From Marthasterias glacialis (taxonomy: Eukaryota > Echinodermata > Asteroidea > Forcipulatida > Asteriidae), in contig OU452231.1 in NCBI GenBank assembly GCA_911728455.2, positions 8,834,963 to 8,898,962 of the forward strand: a DNA stretch of 64,000 bases. Direction: 5' to 3'. Positions within the stretch are counted from its first letter, which is position 1. Each line of letters begins with the position of its first letter. This document shows, piece by piece, positions 11,101 to 23,100 of the stretch. The translations under genes and the position numbers were made by a program. The notes below the pieces were generated by a model. That model did no database searches. It was not told the DNA's origin and saw nothing but the letters and a program-made list of their open reading frames with translations.

Positions 11101-14100
11101 CTACTGGTTCCCTGCTAATTTCTGCTTGGCAGGAAAGTTTGCTAAGCACTGTTTAATGCTCATCTTTAAATGAAATTGGGCCCTGCAAAGCACTGAAAAA
11201 GTTTTTGTTGGAGAGCAATTTGAGATTAACCAAAACACTAAAGAAACGATAACTAGGACACTTTTCATGGTTTTATGACAAGTCAACTGAACGTCCTGCA
11301 GGTTGACTGATCATGGCGTATCCTTGCCGAGGGGTCTAGCACACCAGACTCAAGTTCAGACGTTCTTATCAGCAGAATGTGGGTTCTAGTCCTGGCCATG
11401 ACTCGTGTGTCCTTAATTAAGCAAATCCATTGTTGCTTTGTCCTTCAGATGGGGCGTAAAAGCCTGGCCTGGAATTTCGTCTTTGAGAGGGCAAGGCCAC
11501 TTTCATTTTGCTGAAGACAGTTCCATTAGAAAAACAACAAGTCTTTGGGAAACTTTTGAAGGGACACCAAGGCCAAGACCAGGGGCAACAGGGGCCACTC
11601 TGTGTAATTCCAGGCTTGTAAAGCTTTAGGTTTTGTGTGTTGTGTAATGCAGGTAAAAGAACCCAGTGCACTTAATATCGCTAAGAGAAGGAGTTTGCCC
11701 CGGTGTTCCTGGCATTGTTGGTTGCAGATTGCGCCACAGCACCTTGTAAACCCTTTACAAGGTGCTATAGGAATGGATCTCACAATTTAAAAACTTAGGC
11801 GTATCACTCATCCCTGTCACAGCACTTCGAATGCTACGGCAAAGGCACTATGTAAATGATTGATTATAAATTACATAGGAGTGGTACTGAACAAGGAACC
11901 ATGGCTCGATTACTGGCTCACTCTGACTTACCTCCATTGAGCCGAAATACAATGAATGAGCAATGGTGGAAGCATTTCAATACCTCGTAATCCCCTTCTT
12001 GGAAGGTCTATAATCAGGGATTACACTAAAAGTGCCTCTCAATGGCCACAACATGCGAATATATTCAAGACCTTTTTTTGACCTTGTATGGGTGAAACGA
12101 AGCGTTAGACGGTGAGTGTGTGGTCTGTGCCCATTCCGCAGTTGAATGACCGGGCGACCTTCGGAAATTACACAATGGCGTCTTAAAGAAGGCTTTCGTT
12201 TCCAGTCAGGGGAAACATTTGTGTGTATTAACGTCATCCGGTGTCAACTGGTTAATCTGTTAACATTATTTGATGTGTCTTGCTTACCCTCAGACGGTTT
12301 TGTGTCCACACAAAGTCAGCGGTGAGAAGATAATTATTCTGCCACACAACTGCTCCCACATCAAGCTGTCCAGACCAGGGGTACGGATACCAGTTCGAAG
12401 GGGAGACAAATCGTAAGTGATATCAGAAAATAACTTTAACTTGGATATTTTTGTCTGTACCTTTGGATTGAGTTTATCCATGAAAATTTGTGAGTTGATT
12501 GTCAGACCATCATTTTTTAAGGAGTACGAGTGCAATTGCACTGCTCTGCACTCTTTGTACGAGAAAAAAAGTAGCACTCCTTAAAATATAAACTGAATTT
12601 TTTTTTCAGCAGGAAATGAACCGCCGATTTGGAATTTACTTGCTTCGATCATGTAACCAAAATAACAATCTGCCAATCCTGCATTCTGGTACGCACATAT
12701 GAATTATCAGAGGTCGATTTTGTAAAAGTTTGTTTTAATTTCACTTTTTTGACTAATGTATGAAGTTTAGTTTTGAGGAGTGCAAAGAGCTCTCTTTAAT
12801 ACTTTAAGGAGAGCAGTTTATAGCTCTCCTCGTATTTCTTAAAATGAAGGGCTGGATTGTTGTTAAGTGAAAAAGCAGATGTAATGAGATTTGAAGTGAT
12901 TTTGAGGCTATAGTTTTTTCATTCAGATAGAATTCAACTCACCCAACAACTCCTGTTCTTCCTCAAAGTCTCTAAGAGACATAACCACTTTTCACTTTTC
13001 AACCTTACCCCTTTGCCCAGACTAAAACTGTCCCGTTTTTTCTCCTCTCAATTATACTTCAAGGATGCTTAAACCACACCCACCGCCAAAACTAAAACTG
13101 TCCTCCACGCTGTCAGAGTCTGCCGATCTTCCCGCCTCCGATCCTGCAGATAAACGCATCCGTAGTCGGTACTCCGTCCTGGACAAAGATAAGGAGGAGC
13201 ACATCTTCCATGGGGATTCCGTTACCCCAGGATTGGCGGACAGCGCTCCTACCTCACGGGCAGAGAAGGGCCATCAGGAACAGCAGGTCAGAAAGTTTTC
13301 TTTGATCCTATAGACTAATCCGAGCAGCTCGTTCATGAGCGTTTATGCCACCGCAGCAATGCCCACCGCACGCGTACACAGGCGCGCTGACGTGCATGTC
13401 GTGTCACGCGCGGCTGCGGAGGCCATGGCTGTGGTGGTGTAAACAGCTCTTCTCGGATTGGTGTATAAACCCTCCACAGACAATCTTACTATCAGTATGG
13501 TTTGTTTTCTTTCTAGCTGTCTACTGAATATGCTTAATGATAATCTTGTTTATACAGCAAACGGTCCCAGATTACATTTTCCATCATGCAAACTTTACGT
13601 TGGTTTTAGACTATGTTATCGGTACTCTAAAGAGTGTTCACTTACACCACTGTTTTTACGTTGCTGATCTGTTTTGTTCTTGCAGCAGACGACTGCCTTT
13701 GATCATCTCTGGGACGATTACAAAGAGAGGACCAGCCTAACGAGATCCATCCCCAAAGCTCTTGATATGGTGAGAATACAAAGATTGTGTACGAAATACA
13801 CAGAGTTGACACAAGGGGCCATCTCGGGGCCATCTTGGCCCCTTGGTTAGTAGATTGCTGGAGTGCTGAGGGCGTTTGCTGGGTTATACATAATAGTTAA
13901 AATGTGATAACGAAGCTGGTGCCCACTCCTATATGCAGTTTTTTGGAAGGTATGCATGGTGACCCAACAGTTCCATGACAACTGGCACTAGTAGAACAGC
14001 CAACTTGACACTGATAATAATAGCAGGCTTTTATTTTTGCACCTTGCTATATACTTGCCCCTCTTTTTGGCCTTATGATGTCTGGATGCCATCTCAACTC

Positions 14101-17100
14101 CTTAGGAGTATGCAGCACCAGCAACTAAATGGACGCACAGGTTGCTAATCATTCCCAGTTGCTAACCCGCAATGGAAATGTCTAGTTATGCCACTGATGG
14201 GTGTATGGTAACAACTGTACACAAATGCATGGTCTCTTAAAGTTAAAGGGGATGTGTCATTATGATTGTAGCAGGCCTGTGGCTGTGAATGGAAAGATGA
14301 GCTCTCAACTAGATACTGGGCACGCTTGCCTTCAAATCACAAAGGGTGCCGTCTTTATAAGACTTTGATGTGATTGCTGGTGCACATGCCCGCGTAGTAA
14401 CTTGGTTATTTCATTTACTCCTATAATCATGACGATACAGCCCCTTTAAATACAGGAATGGAATTTAAAAACTATAACCTTCTCAAAAAATTCCTTACTA
14501 ACACTGTAATACTTTGAGTAATAAACCACAAGGGAAACTGGCTGGATAAATTTTATCAAATTTTTTGGTTAAACAAAGAAAAATTTACGAGAACGGGATT
14601 TGAACCTGCGACTTCCAGATTAACGTGCTGTTGCTCAACCAATTGAGCCATCTGGCCCTATGTTGGCGGTCTCCCTATTTTGTCAATATCTTTGTTCAGG
14701 GGGTGCCATGCTGTCAGAAGCCACTCAACCTGAAACTGACAAATAACTAGGGATCATACCCAAGTTTACGATACAACCTGGGAAGCCGCAGTAGGGGGAT
14801 CACCTGAAGGGATAAGAATTTTTACTTCAGTATCAAGTAATAAACCACAAGGGAAACTGACCACGTAAAATTTATCAAATTTTAGGGAGACCGCCCTCAT
14901 ATGGCTAGATAGCTCAGTTGGTAGAGCGCTGGTACGTTAATCCAAAGGTCATAGGCTCAAATCCCGTTCTAGTCAATGTTTATTTGTTCACCCAAAAATT
15001 GAATTTTGAAATTTTCTTCCAAAAACTGAAATATAAATTGAGTTTCATTTTGTTTCAGTTGTTGTTTTCTTTGACCAGATTGATTATTTATACATTTTTA
15101 TCACGTAAAACTATTTTCTTATTTTGATTTTTGCCTCGTCCCTTCAACAGAAAAGAACCCTTTCAATTATGTCCCAGTTTTACGCTCACAAGCTCTGGAT
15201 GGATGAACATGCACTCGAGGGCGACCAAACAGTTGGTGTACTTGTAAGTAGTCATGGCAACCCTGCTTGCCAGTCCCTCTTTCATTTTTATTCTCATACT
15301 AAGTTTTCAGAACCTGTCCATTAATAGTGGTATGGGAGACTTTTGAGGACAATAGGTGGCAGCAGACTTATTAGGTAAATCCATTGTTCTCGGAAATGAG
15401 TGCATGCTCAGAAGTATGCTAACAATGGAATTATAAAGAGGTTTCATCTGACGTCACCCGAGACCTTTTTTCTAATGCTGCGTGCACAAACAGATGCTGG
15501 AAATCATTCAGCAGACTACCCGCCAGCCATTGAGTTTGTACATGGTTGTACCCAACATAACTGGGAAATGAACTTTTCCCAGGGTCACGCATTCTCTCTA
15601 TACCTGTTAAGTCTGCTGCCACCTGGCGTTCCAAAGTCTCCCATTGGAGGCCACTTTCATGTAAAACAACATAAAGCTATCATTAATCCATTTGTTATAA
15701 TTATTCACGGGTCATTTTCTCTTATTACAGTGTTTTTTTTGTTCAATCGTAATCACTGATAATGATATTTCCCATTTGACGTCGCACAGTGTAAAGTCAG
15801 CCATCTCTTACGGGCAATGATACTCATTTTTTGAATGTACAACTATCGTGTTTTGCAAAAATTCCATGTGTGTCGCGCGGGCATCTATCAAATTTCTTGC
15901 TAGTCTTGGCTTAAGACGCTGTTGTTCATCTTTTGCTGCGTCATGACCTCACCATATCGCCGTGCTGTGTGCGCACATCATTCCTGGACCGCAGCATGTG
16001 AACTCACATCGTTTCTTTCGCAAATCAAACAATAGAGGGCGCTTTTCTAAAGACCTGATTTTTCAACAAATCACTCACCACTCAACTCAGAAACAACCCG
16101 TTGGGACCAATTACATTTGTTTACAAAATTTGTTTTGACATCTGATGTTTTCCCAACATATTTGATATGTACAATCATTGTCTGCACAGGTGCAAGCAAT
16201 GGGAGACTTTTGAGACGTTAGCGGGCGTCCCACAGACCGGTCCTTTTTCCATTGTTCTCAGCGATGAAAACAATGGAAAAGGACCGGTCTGTGGGATGCC
16301 CGCTATCGCCTCAAAAGTCTCCTATTCCACAGAGCATTACAGCTTTATAGCTTGTTTTTGCTGGTTATTATAATTAACTCCTCCCGTCTGACGATCGTTG
16401 TACTTAAAATCTTCCAGCTTCATAACGGCAACGCATTGGACTTGAAACCTTTGATCAGTCTCTCATTGGGTGTCCTTGTATTTCTACCTCCATGTTAATA
16501 CCAATGGTGTACAGACTCTGTAGCATAGTCTCACTGCCAAAGTTGTTTCTTGTTCATTTTGCAGAGCGGTTTTTACGATTACTTGGCGGAGCGTTACATT
16601 CTTAAGGATGTCATGTATCTATGCGCGCATGACTTCATCACGGCACTCATCGAGTACTCCGTTGTCAATAAGGTATGTCATGCCACTTTAAAGATGCCAC
16701 GCCCGATTGTTTGCCGAATTGACAGTAAAAAAATTATTTGAGTCTTAGATAGCTAGTTTTCCTTTTTTCGAGGAAGTTATAAACTTTAATTTGAGACACT
16801 GAATAATTGATACAAATGATTTATTTTTTTGACCTGACATTACCTCATATTACTAGCAGCCAGGTACAACCAAATTTACATGTTACAAGTATTTTGTGCA
16901 TTGTGTGTGGCTTAATGCAAATGTATTTATTTTTGTTTTGTTTTAAAACACCACCATTTGTCTAAGTTTGTATGCAGAAAATTAATGTTAAAATTTGTGG
17001 TTGCCCAGCTAAAAATCAGGCGATGCAACTTTATCGAGTTCTTCTTAGGCCCGCTTCAAACGTCGCGCTCTTGCCGTGTCGAATTCAAATATTCCGATTT

Positions 17101-20100
17101 GTTTCGATTCAACTCGGCAGGAGCGCGACGCACGTTTTAAACCACTTTTGGAATTCGGCATGTATGACAACTGTAAATTGAAGGAAGACGTTGGAACATT
17201 TGAAGAAATTTATTCCTGGAGACTTGTAGTTGCATGGCCATAACTATTAAGACAACCATTTTAAGGCAGGGTATACCTTTGGTATTTGGAACTGTACGTT
17301 TATTTTAATCCTATGTAGTTGTAGAAACTAACCTCTGAAAACATTGGTTCAAAAGATGTTAGCATTCCTGAGATATAGGCGAAAATCTGGAGCGGTTATT
17401 TCCATGCAGAAGGACCTGAAAATGTTGAACTGCATGTTTTTATTGCGTGAAAAAGGATGCATGCCTGAAGCCTTTCTCAGGTTTAAATATTTTAGCGAGA
17501 AATTACCTCTTTCTCAAAAACTACATTTCTTTCAAAAAGAGTCGTTTCTCACAATGTTTTGTACTATCAACAGCTCTCTGTTGCTCCTTATCAAGTAATT
17601 TTTTCTAGTCATTTATTTTTGGAGTAATTACCAAAGGTATCCCCTGCCTTTAATATATCATCTTGGAAGAAGTGGTTTGTCCGACTCCGAGAAGAACCAG
17701 CAACCTTCATATATATTTCTGCACATTTCCTTTCACCAAGTTTTTTTCTTTGCTGTGTTTACAGGCGATCCAGATCTTTGCTAACATTCTTGTGGGCAAC
17801 CTTGACGCAACGGTGTTTAGATATCTACTCGTCATCAACGATCTTATAGATCGTGTGGACTGGAAGTATGTGGAAGATTTTAAAGCCTTCGCGACAGCCA
17901 TCTATCCATTCCTCAACGTAAGATGTGTTTTTTAATTGAACATTAAAACTTAAAAAAAAACGTTTTGTAAACAAAATCTTGATTCTTGATTACTGATTTT
18001 TCATTAAATAAAGGACAGCTAAGAAGATGCAATAATTCCATTCAGAAGTAAATGTTCTTGTAATAAAAACCCTTTGCTGAAATAGTAAATTAAAACAAAA
18101 TAAAAATCTGAAAACATTGTTTGTCTTGTAGTTCCCGAAACCAACCAATTAAACAATTTGTCCGTACCACTAGGCGGTATTAATTCGTCGGAACGACCTG
18201 AATCATTTTTTTTTTAGCATGACGCTGGCACAAAGAAATCCTGACTAAACGAAGCCAGGAGAACAACGATTCTCAATGAAGCACCGGGAATTATTGTTTC
18301 TCTTTCAAGAGAATATCAGATTCATTCAGCATGAATCGCAAAACCTCGGCCGTGAGACACAGTCGATTATTGGTTCCACATCCGGAACCTGGGCTGGAAT
18401 CTCGGTTCACTCGGACTTTCCTCCATTGAGCCAAAATACAATGATAAACAATGGTGGAAGTCTCTCGATGTCTCTTAATCCTTTTCTGTAATGAAATGAC
18501 AAAGGTCTGGAATGGGGGATTACACAGTAACCCCATCATAAAGGGAGATTTTTAGCATTATTTCCAGTACCATCTGTCCTATTTGTATGGTTGAAATGAA
18601 GCACTGCGCAGTGTTGCACATGATTGTTCCATTGGAATGTTCAAAATGCCATCACTCACTTTCTCTCATGTAGGAACGTTCCTGTAGTTTGGCACAATGT
18701 TACGGTCCAGCAGAACATTCTGGTGGTCCACTGGATTGCGGCAATATTGCCCACGAGAATGTTACTTCGCGCCTAGAGCGTGCCTGATTTTTGAGACTAC
18801 TCCCCAAGGACACAAGCACCATGTCTAAAACCTGAACCCACACTCTGACAACACCAGAGCTTGATGTCCGGTGCACTAGACCGCTCAGCCACGTTACTTC
18901 ATGTTTCTCTCTCCTTCTTTCTTCAGGAGGATGATGTTGATCAGCTACATCTTGGCTTTACATCCTTCGGTGAGAATAAGGTGTCCAAGGCGCTGGTGTG
19001 TGAGTACTTGATGTACATCGTTCTCAAATACAGAGAGCCAAGATTTCAAGATGTGAGTACCAAACAACTCTTTCCTATTGAACAGACAGAGTCTCACAAA
19101 AGGAAACTTTTGTGAAGGAATTTGCTCATTAAAACACTTCACTTCCACTTTTAGGCTGTCTCTTGAGCCCAATTTCATGGCTCTGCTTTTATCGTAAGCG
19201 AAAAGTCAGCCCTAACAGTAGCATAAGAATTTGCATTTAAAGGTGGAATACAGGATTGGTATTCATCAAATTTGTTTTGTATTAGTATTATTCTTAAAGT
19301 TGACTGATTATGAAGTTCATGTCAGTACCAATCTTCCATCAAAATATTTTTTTCTAAAATATTGTCAAAGTCGAGAAAATCAAATTTAAAGACCCCGATT
19401 TTGATTTCGGTTGTAACAGTCCAAATTAAGGACAATGTGTTTACATGCTGAAAAATGTGCATGGTTTTTCACTATTTTCTCCTGACTCGGACGACAGATT
19501 GAGCCAAGAAAATTTTACAGGTTTTTTTTTTTTCATGTACATATTGAATCACACTAAGTAAAGAACACTGCACTGTCGGCTTTACCAATCCTATTATTTT
19601 ATCTTTAATGTTAGCATGTGAGACAGTTTTTGCTTGTGTGCGTGTGTACTTCACGTTACCAAGTATTGTGCGTGACAGTATTACCAGAATCGTTCAGTTA
19701 CTCATCACCAGCTAGCGCAGATATTCAGTTCTCACCCTTTAGCAGAGATATAAAATAGGGCCCTAGCTTTACCTCTTCTCAAACGGGTGTAGGTAAAAAT
19801 TGTTTCACAACTAGCAGAGCCCATTTTCATTATGAGCTGCTAAACACACTAGTCTAACAATCTTGAACAAAAGAATGTTGTTTAAAACAGGTTTTTTTGC
19901 CAAAATGCTGAGTAGTTTTTGTTTCACTTCAAGTGTTTGCCGTTGAAACTAATTCATTTTAACAACACAGTGTTCAATCAGGCCCTTCGTATATACTGAA
20001 AAACACGTCAGTTCTCATTTCCTATTTCCATCTCAAAATTTTGTGGCTTACTCGTCTTATGTAATCCAAGAAAAAGAGCTCTTTTTAAATCCATACTTGT

Positions 20101-23100
20101 CGTCCGCTTTTTTTCCTAAGATTGAGAGTAAGCTGTTGCAGCGGCCAGGGAAAGAGCTGGGCTTGATGAGCGAGAAAGAGTTCTCCGAGGCAGTGGATGC
20201 CATGTCACCTCTGGTCAACGAGAAACTTAGACATCGTCTCTTTGTGGAGGCAGAGGCCCAGCACAGCGAGGGTGGGAAGGTGGCTATCATGCGTCTATCC
20301 CGTATCCTTTGAAACACTTCGCTGATTAATAGTCTGATTTCAGTACACTATGATCTGTTACCTGCAAGTCCAGGCCTAAGTTTTTACAGCCTTCGTTTTA
20401 GAAGGTCAAGGGTTTGATGTTGAGACCCTGAGGTGTCTGTTTTGTCTTTGCCTGGTCAGGTGACCCATGATAGAAGTTTCTTTAGGTCTTGATAGCCTTG
20501 AAAACAATGGAAATATGCCTGGTATGCAAGACTTTATGGAAGCAGTGGAGGCAATAGGCCGTATTTTTGACAGCAAGAGGGCGCAATACTAATTCCATTT
20601 TGAAAGTACAAAAATATTTAAAAACATTAAAAATACAGATTTTCCAGGCAAATATCTCACACTGATCACATTGTAAAACTCAATAAAAAAAACCTCAAAA
20701 GCTGTTTATTAACTGCTTTAGTAGAAGTCTAATTGCATCTGGTTTACTACACTATTTCTGTGGTTTGACTCCCAATCTACCCCCAAAGGGCGCCCTCTTG
20801 CAGTAAAAAAAATAAGGCCCGTTACCACCATGCCCCTGGTCATTGCTTTGCTGCCCCTTAAATTGCAAGAGTTGAAATTTGACTATACCTCATAGAGTTG
20901 CACATTACAACGGGAAAACTGCCTTGCCCTTCTGAGAATGAAGGGTCAGGCCGTGGTAGTCTGCTGCCACCTAGCGTCCAAAAGTCCCCCATATATGGCG
21001 TGTCGTGGCCGAGCGGATAAGAACACCGGACTGAAGCTCTGGTGTTTCTGATCAGCAGAGTGTGGGTTTGAGTCCCGGTCGTGACACTTGTGTCCTTAAG
21101 CAAGACACTTAACCATTATTGCTGCGTCCTTTCGGATGATACGTAAAGCCGTAGGTCCCGTGTGTTGTGTAATGCACGTAAAAGAACCCAGTGCACTTAT
21201 CGAAAAGAGAAGGGGTTTGCCCCTGTGTTCCTGCTTTGATCGGCTGCAGATTGCGCCACAGCACCTTGTAAACCGTTACATGATGCTATGTAAAGGAACA
21301 GGTCTCATACTTCAAAAACGTAACTCATCATACCTTGCAGGAACAAATTACTGAGCACTCTGATACGCCCATAGGGTGTGATTAAGCGCTATATAAGAAC
21401 TGCGTATTATTATTACATAACTTTATGCACATTTTATTCAACGCTAGTTTCCCTTAACACACAGCCTCTTAGACATAGCCAGCTACATACTCTTACAGCA
21501 GGTTGCCCCACTGTTAAGACAAAAAATAGCAGAGAAAGTAGAAGACAGCAGGGTACTTTCTGGTTCAGCTCCAGTTCAAAGTAGGTGTTTGTTTTGTTCA
21601 CATCGGAATGTTTGAAAAAAACACAGCCCTCTCATCAAAGACGCATTCACTTACTAAATGCCAGTTTAAACACTGGAGTAATGGTATACAAAAAAGAATG
21701 TTTATTAGTGCAAGGGTAAGAATATTTTCATGAGTTGAAAGATGGAATGTTCCATTCCATCTTTCAATGAATGGCAATATTTGTTCCATTGCACGAATAC
21801 AAACATTCATTATTTGATATAACATCCAAGTAGATCTTTGTCTTTTGTAAAAAAGGACTATCAACATATTGTAAGAGATTGTGTTCTGGCAACCACTTTG
21901 AGTGCGATTTGTACTGGTGTGTTTTACGCGTGCACACATGTGCTGTGGTCAAAAATGCATGGTGAATAGTACCAAAATGCACGATTTGTGCAGTAGCCAT
22001 GTAATGATAAAAATAATGAATGCTGCGTGACCAAAAACCCTCCAATCACATGACAAGGATCTACTTGGGTGTTACATAATAAAAGTTATCTGCAAGTGAA
22101 CCGGTTGCTTATCGGTTGTTTTTACTGCATATAAACCACTGTATGCACAAATCAGCCGATTTACCTAGCTACCGTAGGTGATAAGCGAGCCGCAAGCATG
22201 ACCACCTTGTTTATAAACCTCCCATGATATTACTGTAGTGTCATGGGAAGGAGGCTGGTCCTCTAATTAAAAAGGACAAGTAATTCACCAAATACTTACA
22301 AACAAAATGCACAATGACTTCTCAAATGTAAAAGAGATCAATTTCCTGGAACAAGTTTAATTAATGCTAACAATAACGTGGTAGCACTAAGTGCACAAAA
22401 GAACAGCACAGTCACAACTCACAGTAAATTCTACATAAAGAAGTTCAAGTACAATGTGAGGGTCAAGGGTCAAAACGTGGCTTGCTACACGCTATCGTAC
22501 ATGTACAAATTTTCAAGAGATGATAGTCTCCAAAAAATACAAGATTTGTCTTATAAAATGATCAGTAACAAGACAATCTACTCACAGGGAGTTTCCTTAT
22601 AGCTAAACCCTCCCACATAAATAACACAAGGAGCAAGGCAAGAGCCATGCTCCCTACAAAATAGAGAGAATTACTAATGGAAATCAAAATGTGCTCTTTC
22701 CCTACTGAAAGCTAACAGAAAAGAGAGCAAATCTAAAGGTCGCGGACACAAACTTTAACTTGTTATTGTTAATATGCAAAACATAACGTTTGATCACACA
22801 CTTGAACACTGAGGGCGCACTTGGGTTCCTTACGCTACCATGGTATCATGATAGGAGTCAAGAGTTGAAACCCTTTCCCCCAATATCTTACTTTAAGACT
22901 AACACTTTTGAGTTGAAACCAAATTTTGCATCACGAGATCCTACACTTGAATTTTCTCACATCAGATACCACCGCTGAAGGAATGACTAGTCAGAAGGGT
23001 GACGGCGTGGAGGACATAATGACGGCCGCTAAACTGAGAAATCTCGCCAAAAATATCTCCAGGTGTGTTTAATGTTTATTTTGTGTCCAACCTGCCCGCA

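Larger units (their letters stand above)
10734..12412 (+). other. Putative zinc-binding Cys/His motif across exons 9 and 10
   Basis: The exon 9/10 junction joins FCTSCGEK to TVLCPHK, and LPHNCSHIK follows 14 residues later. This places C469, C472, C479, H481, H493, C495 and H497 within 29 residues, a spacing suited to a zinc ribbon or knuckle. No such site is formed by either exon alone, which supports the splice join. Metal binding is inferred from residue spacing only. Confidence 0.6.
13686..20301 (+). other. Helical C-terminal domain exons (12-17) of the unnamed gene
   Basis: Five consecutive phase-0 exons (12 to 16) and exon 17 encode residues 590-837. The sequence alternates hydrophobic and charged residues, as in FYDYLAERYILKDVMYL and FRYLLVINDLIDRVDW, with no signal or membrane segment. 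Exon 17 has an MSEKEFSEAVDAMSPL stretch that loosely recalls an EF-hand helix but lacks an obvious acidic calcium loop. Uniform phase 0 is typical of a modular, ancient domain. Confidence 0.6.
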
